DNA of 64,000 bases from assembly GCA_013339895.1 (NCBI GenBank), contig JABACO010000004.1:10123683-10187682 (forward strand), given 5' to 3'. The translations under genes were made by a program, and so were the position numbers. The DNA comes from Ephydatia muelleri. Lineage: Eukaryota; Porifera; Demospongiae; Spongillida; Spongillidae. Position 1 is the stretch's first letter; each line of letters begins with the position of its first letter. Shown one piece after another: positions 54,330-64,000 of the stretch. The notes under the pieces are model-generated. The model searched no databases, was not told the DNA's origin, and was given only the letters and a program-made list of their open reading frames with translations.

Positions 54330-55940
54330 CTAATTGGAACGACACCTTCAAGTAATTAAAAAAAAATTTCAACTGACCGATCACACACTCAATGTGTATG
54401 CTTGCCCGAGATATTTCATGTGATCAATCCACTTCATGACGGGATAGTTGCCTTTTTCCTTTTGCGAATGGAGGACAATGCACTTGAGCACAGTACAGAC
54501 TTACACTATCTTCTATTGTGAAGCCTCTGTCAGCAAGAATTAGGTCTCCTGATAGAAGATTATTAAGAATACCACAATGTTCTGCGATATATTTGTCTGA
54601 TGCTCGACCTTCTCAGGCTTTAGAAAAAAATGATATAGTTCCTTGAGGTGTTATGGCAACCAATACTTTGATTGTATTGTGGTGTTTATATTCACTCCAT
54701 GTTTGAGCCCTTGCTTGCAAATTCGATGGATGCTCAATGAAAATCTCTGTGCAATGCAGGATGCAGACACAGTTACCAAAAAATGTTTTAAACCCCATTG
54801 GCATTGTTGCGCACAAATATTCTCTAGAAGGCCAATGAATCAAAAACTTGAGTTGCTCTGACATTCGATACATCCACTTTTGAAAACTCTTGATACAGTT
54901 GACTGTGAAACTGAGAAGCTATATGCAAGATCCTGTTCTTCGAGATTTAACCTTAGCTTCATTAACACCAATAATATTTGCTGGAAATGACTCAGTTTAC
55001 CCTTCAAAGGCAGTCCATTTGCTACAAACTGAATAATAAGAATCAAGGTAGCATAGTTAGGAAGCCCAGTGTAAAACTGTACTTTATCTTCTTCATTGAT
55101 TCTTGTAACAATATTGCTGTTGATTAATGAAGCTTGTCATTCTCTTGCATGAGTTGTGTACAGCCATGGCATTTATGAGCATGCTCTGTCTGGTCTTGAG
55201 CCTGGACCTTCTCTGGGAATTTAAATTTACTTGAACTGCAAAGTCATTAACCAAAGGCTCTGTTTGAACTGAGATGTCAATCGAAGCAGATTGTACTTGA
55301 ACTGCAACATCATTGAGTAAAAAGTTCACTTGCACTGCAACAACCTTTACCAAACGCTCCAAGTGATCTGCAATGCTGTCTCCCAAAGACTCTGCTTGAT
55401 CTTGAGCTGCAACGTCATCTTCTTGGGGAACTGTTACATGGTACAAGCCACACATACATGCATGTACATGTATATCAATACATTTTGAAAGCTACACACA
55501 ACTTACGTGGAGGTGCATTTGTTCTTCCACTGTCCTAACCACTGTTTCTAGGCGTTTGGTGTGGTTTGAAAATATCTGTCCAATTTCCTCTTCAACTTTC
55601 CCTACTTTGAACATCAACATGGATGAATATGCTCGGAACGACGTCCGGATGCAAAGGATCGTGACTTATTTGTCCTAGTAACATATTATGTTGCAAAAAC
55701 GAAAATGAAATCCACATTACGAATCATACCTGATATAAAATGCTCGCTGCAAAGCCTATATGTATAATCAGGACCAAAGTCTCTGTAGCGAAGCGCTGAA
55801 ATCCAGAGCATCATATGACTACGATCGGACGGGAACCGATAGAACTTAGTCGAAGAGCCAGGAATCTTTCGATTCGTACAACCCAGAGCGCAGCAACTCA
55901 TCACCATTCTCTTTGTCGATTCCTCCAATATAGTAGCCAA
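54330..55940 (-). pseudogene. THAP-HTH-DDE transposase, inactivated
   Basis: The minus strand reads a THAP exon (55730-55940: SCCALGCTNRK, FYRFPSD, LCSEHFISG, donor GTATGA). A second exon has DPLHPDVVPSIF and, after a frame slip, VEEEIGQIFSNHTKRLE. A third (55093-55455) is rich in AVQVN-type repeats. A helix-turn-helix ([18 protein letters not shown], about 54890-54960) precedes a DDE_4 domain: [48 protein letters not shown] and HIECVIGQLK. A TGA replaces the Trp normally after FFSKA (about 54614), and another stop lies near 54425. The first catalytic Asp appears as His (ILHCTEI). These changes should abolish transposition. Confidence 0.82.
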
Positions 55941-56600
55941 TGGAACGCCACGTGATGTTAATGTAATTCATAAAGTCATGTACATGACTTTAATGAAATT
56001 CATGATTTTGTGCCATGAGGCATGCCTTACCTTGAACCTTGATGCAGCCGTCATGTTCGCTAAGTGGATCAGTGACAATAACAACATCAACTGTACCGAT
56101 TGTTAGGCTTACCTCGAAAGCTTGCTAGAGTAGAGCCGGCGTGTCATATGAACTTTGTAAGGTAAGGCAGGACGACATTTAACGCGACAAGATAGGTACT
56201 TACCTGCCTTAGCAGGGCTCATTATAGTGAGGCAGCGCAGCAAGCGGTAGTCAACGTTTCCTCAGCTAGAGCGTATATGGCAGTAGTGGAGTCATACAGG
56301 CAATACGATCGTGAACTGCTATACTAGTATCCTTACCACGAAAACTTGATGAACTATCTTCAAAGCCTTCAACTCGTGTTACACGAATGCATCGCTCAAC
56401 GCTGGAAGAAAACAAATGGCTTTTAAAAATAACTTACCTGTTTACGAATATAGAGAACGTGCTTTTACTAAGGTCACGCGCATGCGCAATGAAATATACA
56501 TGTAGCACAACCTCAAAAGTTTGATATATTTAAAATGAAAGGACACAAACAGCTAGAGTACACTGTAGGTATTTTGGATGCCTAAGAATTGTCCAATTGT
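55941..56600. other. No gene recognised
   Basis: Upstream region of the THAP gene. It includes a palindrome GTACATGAC around 55975 but no coding frame and no inverted repeat I could match to the 52-kb side. Confidence 0.4.
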
Positions 56601-56604
56601 GAGG

Positions 56605-57150
56605 AAAGCTAGACAGGACTTTTGAGTAGTTCCAAAGAGTGCATTTCACTCACACTGACACAGTATCTGTTGTCCAACACAAACACATTGAACATGTGTT
56701 TCTGTTTATGTGTGAATTTGTGTGTGTGCATGTATGCATATACAAATGAATTATACACAAATATGTATAATGTATAATGAATTATACACATACACACACA
56801 TAAACACACATACACACACATACACACACATAAACACAAATACACACACGTAAACACACATACACACATAAACACACATACACACACATAAACACACATG
56901 TGTGCACGTGTATGTCATGTACATCAGTAGTCAATGTGTGTGCATGTGTGTGTGTGTGTGTGTGCATGCATGTGTATGTGTGCATGTGTGCGTGCATGTG
57001 TGTGCGCATGTGTGTGTGCATGTGTGTACATGGTATGTGCATGTGTGTACATGGTATGTGCATGTGTGTACATGGTATGTGCATGTGTGTGCATGATGTA
57101 CATGTGTGTGTGCATGTGTGTGTACCATGTACATTGTGTGCATGCTCATA
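56605..57150. repeat. CA/TG microsatellite and 21-bp minisatellite
   Basis: ACACACATAAACACACAT units (56785-56900), then TG-rich sequence and three tandem copies of GTGTGTACATGGTATGTGCA (about 57022-57084). The many open frames here (poly Val/Cys/Met/His/Thr) are repeat artefacts. Confidence 0.95.
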
Positions 57151-57159
57151 GCCAGGAAG

Positions 57160-57595
57160 TCTGGTGGGGTGGGGGGGGGGGGGAGGGGGATCAATTAATA
57201 GGACTGTGTGACTTCTGAAAGCATTTATCAATAGTCACATACGGGGCCCCACGCATTTATCCAAATATGAAATGCGAGAGCCCTGTCACCTTTGGGCCTG
57301 CAATTTTTTGAAGTACCATAACTAGAGGGGGTGGAACTCAAGCATCAACAAGGGGGATTGACCGATCCACCGATCTCCCCAGGCTGTGCATGTGTGTGCA
57401 GGGATTAACTACTCCCACCCCCTACCCACACCCTGGATTGCCTCCGACTAACCCAACCCCTGGTTTACACATGCCATGTCAGAATACAACTGCAACGGCA
57501 TGCCATTTAACAGTGCAGAGGGAAGACTTTTATTTTTGCCCAATCCCTATATATATTCCGAAACCCACCCCCTGTTGAAAACATGGTGGTACATC
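57160..57595. other. Low-complexity and unassigned sequence
   Basis: A G-homopolymer run at 57168-57187 is followed by about 400 bp without a supported gene. Confidence 0.45.
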
Positions 57596-58000
57596 CCTGG
57601 TGTGTATGTTTGTGTGTCATGTGTGTATGTGTTCATGTGTGTGTCATGTGTGTATGTGTGTATGTGTGTATATGTGTGCATGTGTGTGTGCATATGCGTG
57701 TGCATGTGTGTGCATGTGTGTGCATGTGTGTGCATGTGTGTGCATGTGTGTGCATGTATGTTGTGCATGTATGTGTGCATGTGTGCATGTGTGTGTGCAT
57801 GTGTGTGTGCATGTGTGTTTGCATGTGTGTGTGCATGTGTGTGTATGTGTGGGTGTGCACGTGTTGTGCATGTGCGTGTGCACGTGTGTGCATGTGTGTG
57901 TGCATGTGTGTATGTGTCCATGTGTATATGTGTCCATGTGTTTGTGCGTGAGTGTTATGTGTGTACAGTGTATGTGTTTATGCATGTGTGGAGGGAGGAT
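57596..58000. repeat. TG-rich microsatellite up to the gap
   Basis: TGTGTGCATGTGTG-type repeats run into the assembly gap. Long open frames across the gap are meaningless. Confidence 0.95.
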
Positions 58001-59000
58001 NNNNNNNNNNNNNNNNNNNNNNNNNNNNNNNNNNNNNNNNNNNNNNNNNNNNNNNNNNNNNNNNNNNNNNNNNNNNNNNNNNNNNNNNNNNNNNNNNNNN
58101 NNNNNNNNNNNNNNNNNNNNNNNNNNNNNNNNNNNNNNNNNNNNNNNNNNNNNNNNNNNNNNNNNNNNNNNNNNNNNNNNNNNNNNNNNNNNNNNNNNNN
58201 NNNNNNNNNNNNNNNNNNNNNNNNNNNNNNNNNNNNNNNNNNNNNNNNNNNNNNNNNNNNNNNNNNNNNNNNNNNNNNNNNNNNNNNNNNNNNNNNNNNN
58301 NNNNNNNNNNNNNNNNNNNNNNNNNNNNNNNNNNNNNNNNNNNNNNNNNNNNNNNNNNNNNNNNNNNNNNNNNNNNNNNNNNNNNNNNNNNNNNNNNNNN
58401 NNNNNNNNNNNNNNNNNNNNNNNNNNNNNNNNNNNNNNNNNNNNNNNNNNNNNNNNNNNNNNNNNNNNNNNNNNNNNNNNNNNNNNNNNNNNNNNNNNNN
58501 NNNNNNNNNNNNNNNNNNNNNNNNNNNNNNNNNNNNNNNNNNNNNNNNNNNNNNNNNNNNNNNNNNNNNNNNNNNNNNNNNNNNNNNNNNNNNNNNNNNN
58601 NNNNNNNNNNNNNNNNNNNNNNNNNNNNNNNNNNNNNNNNNNNNNNNNNNNNNNNNNNNNNNNNNNNNNNNNNNNNNNNNNNNNNNNNNNNNNNNNNNNN
58701 NNNNNNNNNNNNNNNNNNNNNNNNNNNNNNNNNNNNNNNNNNNNNNNNNNNNNNNNNNNNNNNNNNNNNNNNNNNNNNNNNNNNNNNNNNNNNNNNNNNN
58801 NNNNNNNNNNNNNNNNNNNNNNNNNNNNNNNNNNNNNNNNNNNNNNNNNNNNNNNNNNNNNNNNNNNNNNNNNNNNNNNNNNNNNNNNNNNNNNNNNNNN
58901 NNNNNNNNNNNNNNNNNNNNNNNNNNNNNNNNNNNNNNNNNNNNNNNNNNNNNNNNNNNNNNNNNNNNNNNNNNNNNNNNNNNNNNNNNNNNNNNNNNNN
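58001..59000. other. Assembly gap (1000 N)
   Basis: Exactly 1000 unknown bases, most likely a placeholder of arbitrary size. Order of the two flanks is inferred from scaffolding, not from sequence. Confidence 0.98.
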
Positions 59001-59055
59001 CCCAACCAACCCCCACCCCCCCCACACCAACAACCCCCCCCCCCCCACCCCCCCC

Positions 59056-59091
<36 letters not shown>
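59001..59091. repeat. C-homopolymer tract after the gap
   Basis: Long run of C broken by a few A residues, the likely reason assembly failed here. Confidence 0.9.
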
Positions 59092-59093
<2 letters not shown>

Positions 59094-59194
59094 CGTACTT
59101 ATTTCATTTCAGTTATAAAGTTATTATATGCGCTATGATTTAATTGCGTTAGATCCGCATTCTAATTTGCAAATCGTGCACGTGCACAGCAACG

Positions 59195-59770
59195 ATGAAG
59201 CGAAATGACTACACTGTACTATTTGTGCAAAATAAGATTTGTCAGCAACCAATATCGACAGCAGCTGAGCCTAGTAAGCAGAGTGAAGTACTTATAGATG
59301 CTTGTGAACATCCCGTGGACAAAGGCAACGTGATCACGGACACATTGCGGAACTTTCGGAGGTAAGTCAGATGACCTCAAAGATGACCTCAGAGAAGTGT
59401 AATGAACCTAGATCTGAGGAGCTATGTGGTTCGGGTAGAAAATTTCAGCTTAGTTGGAAAGCGAAGTGCAACTTGATCGAGTACAACACGGACAAACGTC
59501 GTGTCTTTTGCTCAGCTTGTGCAAATGCTGTCAAGTTGCAAATGCCCCTTACGAGAGGATTCATTTGTTTGAACACTCAAATCATACCTGCGCTCAACAA
59601 TGACCCAAGAACGGTTAAATCACATTGCAGTGACTTCTTGCCATTCTGAAATAGTAAAAAAAAAATTAGACTCAAACCAATTACTTGACGAATTCATCAA
59701 AAAAGCTCCTGTACGCATGTTTTCTCTTTCCGTAATGCAACATAGCCACAATATAATGATGCTCATCTGT
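59195..59770 (+). pseudogene. hAT-type transposase N-terminal fragment
   Basis: Exon 1 (59195-59361) starts MKRNDYTVLFVQNKICQQP and ends at a GTAAGT donor. Further on, RKFQLSWKAKCNLIEYNTDK and VFCSACANA resemble the start of the TTF-type zinc finger of hAT transposases. A shifted frame gives HIAVTSCHSEIVKKKLDSNQ, the 'H..S.CH.EA' end of the same finger. No catalytic part follows. It is unrelated in detail to the hAT element at 32.3 kb. Confidence 0.5.
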
Positions 59771-59915
59771 CAATGTTTATCCCATGCATGAAATGAATGT
59801 TTATCATATAAATGTATACGTAGTCATGTACCTTCAATATATATATGTACAAATGCATGTAGTTTGCAGTGTTTCCCACCCCCTACCCAACTTACCGGTA
59901 TCTGTATATGTACCC

Positions 59916-59917
<2 letters not shown>

Positions 59918-59946
<29 letters not shown>

Positions 59947-60029
59947 ACCCCCCGCCTTATAAAAACTCTACGCCTATGTCCGCATTGGGGATGCGAGTGG
60001 CGGAACCAGGGGACACAGGAGACCAATGC

Positions 60030-60095
<66 letters not shown>

Positions 60096-60115
60096 CACAC
60101 ACACACACTTATTTT
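59918..60115. repeat. C-run and (CA)n tract
   Basis: C-homopolymer at about 59918-59946 and a CA dinucleotide run at about 60033-60110. Frames reading poly-Pro or poly-His-Thr here are artefacts. Confidence 0.95.
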
Positions 60116-60937
60116 TAATACTGCTTGCGATGATTATGGCGTACATCCGTACGGTAATACCCCCTGGCTGGAAAGGGAGGGGGCTTCGCTTCAACCTCCG
60201 GTGCTTCTCTGCTTTACATTTACTAATTTAGGAGCCTCTTTATATTTATTTACCTTCGACTCAACTTACGTAGGCGCTTCAATATTCCTATTACTGCGCA
60301 CTATTGTAATTTACGGGTTTATACTGCACACGCGCGTTTCCGAGGGGTTTGATACGCACCGAATACTTGTATAATACTAAACCCCCTTCATATTCATCTG
60401 CATACTGATCATGATATGTGTATATCTTGATACGAGCCAGGATATCGGCCTGCATACGCGCATGTCTGCATACGTATCTGCATATGTTTACGTGGGCAGA
60501 CTCTGCAATCTCTGCATACGGTACTATGTCACGCAGTGTAAGGTGTCTGCTTTTGACCTGTGCATTGTCTGATTGCCATCATATTTATATGTGCAATGCA
60601 TCTTATTTCATGCAACCCATTCAATGCGCCATAGAATTCTATATTACCATCCAAGCATACCCCTTTTTTGATACGCCCACAACTTACTAATGCAAATATG
60701 TTAACCGTATAAACGAATAGCAAATGCTAAAAGAAGTAATTAATGGACTACCTTTAAAGAATATAACAGGCACAAAAGAATTCCAAACAAGCGCAAACAA
60801 TCGATCGCCTCAACTCAACGCTCTCTGGCAGTCATTTCAAGTTTTAGGAGGCGATTTTTTACGGTATAGTTACGCGATTTGTCCAAGAACCTAGGCCCTC
60901 GAGCTAACGTCATACATGTATGTTCTGCATGCATATT
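60116..60937. other. No gene recognised
   Basis: A/T-rich sequence with short frames only. Confidence 0.4.
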
Positions 60938-61019
60938 CGTTCTACACCAGCATGTATTAGCCATACGGCAAGACCATCGTAGATCCTGCCGTATGGCTAA
61001 TACGTGGTGCTGTAGAACG
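60938..61019 (+). ncRNA. Long hairpin, candidate small-RNA precursor or foldback
   Basis: Two 33-base arms (60938-60970 and 60987-61019) separated by a 16-base loop pair almost throughout. The shared block is GTATTAGCCATACGGCA, and a few mismatches lie near the base of the stem. Size and imperfect pairing fit a pre-miRNA-like hairpin. A very small foldback transposon is an equal alternative. Confidence 0.4.
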
Positions 61020-61080
61020 AAATTTTCATGTACTTATTTTTGCAATACCTCCCTGATCAATACCAATTAATTACTTTCAG

Positions 61081-61217
61081 CCCCCTCTATTTTAATAACT
61101 CTCCTACGCTTATGCAAAGGAATGTGACAACCTACTCAACCTGGAAGGCAGCCGCGGCATATTCAGGAGCAGTGACGTGTGGCTATTTGACACTGACACT
61201 GGCATGCAAGCCATTCG
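61081..61217 (+). CDS. Candidate exon, family unknown
   Basis: Bounded by a good acceptor (TTACTTTCAG) and donor (GTAGGT). The open phase reads PLYFNNSPTLMQRNVTTYST, then WKAAAAYSGAVTCGYLTLTL and ACKPFG. The second half is hydrophobic and could be a membrane segment. No partner exon is recognised. Confidence 0.3.
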
Positions 61218-61519
61218 GTAGGTACTTCAAGATTTTTTTCAAATCGTGCTTTGTACTGCGATTTTATTACCCTCTACAAGAGCAACAAAATGCTGCAGAA
61301 CGACACCTTATGTATCATATTTGGATTAGTATCTCAAAAGTTACAGCGTTCCAAACATTGCATTTTGAGTGAACGGTACAGTATGCGCGATCGTATAGAA
61401 AAAATTGTGACGGTTTATGTTCTCTTTACTGCAGCTATTGAACCATTGAACTTTATCATGCCAGAATGTAATTACATGTAGGGTACACATATATATGCAT
61501 ATACATATGACTAAATTAC

Positions 61520-61645
61520 GATTTCAGGTATGTACAGGTCATCAGTAACATAGTCAACTAAGAACTCATAAATGGTCATTGTAACGTCATCTCCGTCATC
61601 CTGATTTTCAACATGTTTCCAGTACGTAGCAGTACCTTTTGGCAT
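61520..61645 (-). CDS. Candidate first exon, minus strand, family unknown
   Basis: From an ATG at 61645 it reads MPKGTATYWKHVENQDDGDD, then VTMTIYEFLVDYVTDDLYIP and a GTAATT donor. A second minus frame at 61778-61978 (VQIVVEVVLKARILEVIDKR) lies just upstream on the same strand and may be separate. No family is recognised. Confidence 0.3.
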
Positions 61646-62706
61646 TTTTGACCTTTCTGTTTCTCTTTCGCTTGAGAAGCTGCTTTGAAATCAAAATTTC
61701 CTTTAGTTTCAATTGTCTGTGTAAACATGCATCATTCACAGTGGAGGGAAAGACAGGTGTAGGTATCTCTCTCAATTCTATTTAGGGGATTTGGAGAGAA
61801 GTTGGGGAACTTTTGATTGACATCTCTTATCAATCACCTCAAGTATTCTGGCCTTTAATACAACTTCTACAACAATCTGCACATCTTTCGCATCTGACTT
61901 CCTGCTGTGATCAGTTGCCTCTGGATGGATGCCTGTCTGTCTCTCAAAACCAAGAGCAAGCCTCCAAAGGGAGGACACTGCTCTTGCAGCACGAGTGCTA
62001 GCGCTCCCATGTTTGCTATTAATTGTTTGTAAAGCTGTTTACATGCTCATTGTGGAGATCACAAGGCAGGTTGCGCCCTTTGCCACCATGGGTATTCACA
62101 AATCTTCCCCAGTTAGCTGGTGCACAAGGTTAGGCTGAAGAGTAGCAAATTGGAATTGTAGTCGAAGAGCCTCGAGTGCATACCTCTGCAGGAAGTGAAG
62201 CATACACAACTTCCAACATCTGATGACACGTTCGCCATCTCCTCCCTTACAGGCATCAGTGAAAAGGTGTACTAAAGCTGCAAAGTGGCATAGAACACGT
62301 GCATAGTTCAGTAGAAATACATTACTTGTATACGCGTTGTGTATTCGCGTTGTGTATTTCTAAATGGAGCGCAATGAAAATCTACGGGCGAGACGAGGAA
62401 AAGCCAGCGCTGGGAACGAGGAGTATACGGAATCCAGGTTTCCAAAATAAACTACATCTTGTGGCAGTGTCTACCAGGCCCTATGTTTTGCCCCCGTAAC
62501 TTTAATATAAAAATAGGGCCTGGGGACGAGGCTAACCTGGAGGTGGATGAACCCCATGAGGATGGTATTACGATACAGTTTTTGTTATGAAAGGAGGGGG
62601 GTGGGTGTTTGGTTTGTGCATTGGTTAGGAAAGGGTGTTTGATGGGACCAGATGAGCAGCCAAGTGTACAAAAGTGGACAATTACAGACTGCCATCACCC
62701 ACACAC

Positions 62707-62899
62707 CCATGTCCAGGTAGGCGTGTGAGATGAAAGGAGACAGCTGGGCCCTGGATTCCAAGCAACCTAGGATCCAGTCGCGGTCCTTCTGCCCTCTACC
62801 CTTCCATTCCTTCTCAGCCTTCTCAATGTTTGCATTGTAGGTGTCACGCAATGCCTTGGCCTTGAGGTGTTGGTTGTAGTTGTCATTTGCACTGCCCAT
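62707..62899 (-). CDS. Candidate coding exon, minus strand, helical and charged
   Basis: A minus-strand frame reads NDNYNQHLKAKALRDTYNAN, IEKAEKEWKGRGQKDRDWIL and RAQLSPFISHAYLDM, with a GTGTGT donor at the end. A start ATG or an AG acceptor inside GATGGGCAG would both fit the beginning. Composition looks like a coiled, charged protein segment; the family is unknown. Confidence 0.35.
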
Positions 62900-62937
62900 C
62901 AGAAAGGCTGTGCCTCAATGTGACATTATACATGTAC

Positions 62938-64000
62938 GTGCGCACACACACACTCGCGCGCGCGCGCACAACCACACACACACACATACAACTCAGTGAC
63001 ACAACACTTGGGTAGTATATGCATGTGCGTAATCTAGCTTTCATGCATACGCAAACACTAGTCTGAGGACGGACTAGATCCCGAGACTAGTGACACACAG
63101 AAGCAAAAGGCTCTACCTGTAGGTATCACTTAGATAATGTACATGTTCTTGAATAGAAGAGCGAGCACACCGAGACAGCTTTGCAATGTAAGAATTTAAG
63201 ACACTGCCGCTTGTTCCGCCATTATCTCTGCACGCACGATCGTTGTAGGAAAGCCCTCACGTGATCTCGTTGCCAACAGGATGTTGTTTTATGTTGCAGT
63301 ATCTAATTAACGCGCTGAATTAATTAATACGATCCACAATCGCAAGTGCACGTGATCCATGTGGGCATAACATAATCGCATAAACAAATACGTATCCGTA
63401 AAAATACGGCCTTAAATTATTGCAATTTAAAAATCTGAGGCAAGAAAACAGTGGGGTCTAAAAATATTTTGACTACTGTAAAAAATAAAGAAGTACATTA
63501 CCTTTTTAAAATTTCCAAGTGCGACCTAATCACTATCTTATTTGAGCTAAGAATTATGAGTGATTGAATACATTAATTAGGTATGGAAAATAACATTTTG
63601 TATACATCTCTATGGAAAGTGCTATTTTGCAAAAAAAATTGTAAAGAGATAGTTTTTTTCTACTGATAATCAAGATCTGAAGCAAAATTGACTGCGACCT
63701 AAGGTGGGCAGATTGTAGTTAAGGCTTCAATAATCAATGTGTTAAAAATCCATTCATTTTCTATGAAAGTTATACGGGAGTATACGCGAATATACAAACC
63801 GCAACAATTGTCAATGCCTTTTGACCGTCCATTTCTCCATACGCTTTGTAAGCAATGCAGAATCCGAACCTACGATTGCTTGCCACAAACCCGGCATGCG
63901 TAGTACGTTCAAACTAAGCTGAACTGTAACTAATAACTATTCGGATTACAGTGCAGAGCATCCCTGAGTCATTTTCAAGTCATACTCATTTGACCGCGGT
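62938..64000. other. CA/CG microsatellite, then no gene
   Basis: A short CACACA/CGCGCG tract at 62940-62990, then A/T-rich DNA to the window end without a supported gene. Confidence 0.5.

Noticed and set aside
56609..57951. Many open frames rich in Val, Cys, Met, His and Thr
   Set aside because: They are translations of CA/TG repeats and, beyond 58000, of N characters.
57476..59143. 555-codon frame spanning the gap
   Set aside because: Almost wholly N plus repeat and poly-C; no real coding content.
1..64000. CRISPR arrays, rRNA genes, bacterial operons
   Set aside because: None seen; gene structure and repeats are eukaryotic throughout.

Overview
The window looks like genomic DNA from an invertebrate metazoan. 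Genes are split by canonical GT-AG introns, several only 55-60 bp long, and the sequence is dense with eukaryotic transposon remnants (Ty3/gypsy, hAT, CACTA-like, THAP/DDE), minisatellites and CA/TG tracts. It also holds one 1-kb assembly gap (58001-59000). A sponge is my best guess from the compact introns and the mix of RhoBTB and transposon families. Nothing in the window proves the taxon.

The only recognisable host gene family is RhoBTB: an atypical Rho GTPase, a proline-rich linker, two BTB domains and the RhoBTB C-terminal domain. It is present four times. Copy A (+, about 7.28-10.7 kb) lacks the GTPase start exons but its remaining five exons are open. Copy B (+, 13.7-19.5 kb) lost its first two exons and has stops and a frameshift in the next two. 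Copy C (-, 23.2-27.5 kb) is inverted and broken. Copy D (+, 43.0-49.2 kb) is the best preserved: it has the start codon, an intact P-loop, open downstream exons, and a C-terminal CSLM that reads as a CaaX box. All copies carry the same two minisatellites in the last intron, so the repeats predate the duplications. Copy D's GTPase has Ser at the Gly12 position and Leu at the Gln61 position, which predicts poor GTP hydrolysis.

Between and around these copies lie mobile elements. (1) 51-3536 is a long-inverted-repeat element holding a THAP fragment and a transposase helix-turn-helix start. (2) 4431-5312 is a MITE-like insertion inside a minisatellite. (3) 19834-22560 is a CACTA-type element with CACTG termini and a 3-bp ATG duplication; its empty site is preserved at 31112-31114. 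(4) 28962-31019 is a 5'-truncated Ty3/gypsy retrotransposon. (5) 32335-35920 is a complete-ended but frameshifted hAT element with 13-bp inverted repeats and a GAAGC duplication. (6) 36.8-39.2 kb holds a minus-strand transposase-like relic. (7) 52.2-55.9 kb carries a SWIM/YqaJ/PHD gene converging on a THAP/HTH/DDE transposase gene, which together look like one decayed two-gene ISL2EU (IS4EU)-type transposon. (8) 59.2-59.8 kb is a hAT fragment.

The rest is repeats and apparently non-coding DNA, with a few short exon-like pieces near 61-63 kb that I cannot assign. There are no prokaryotic features, CRISPR arrays or rRNA genes, and I found no convincing tRNA gene.
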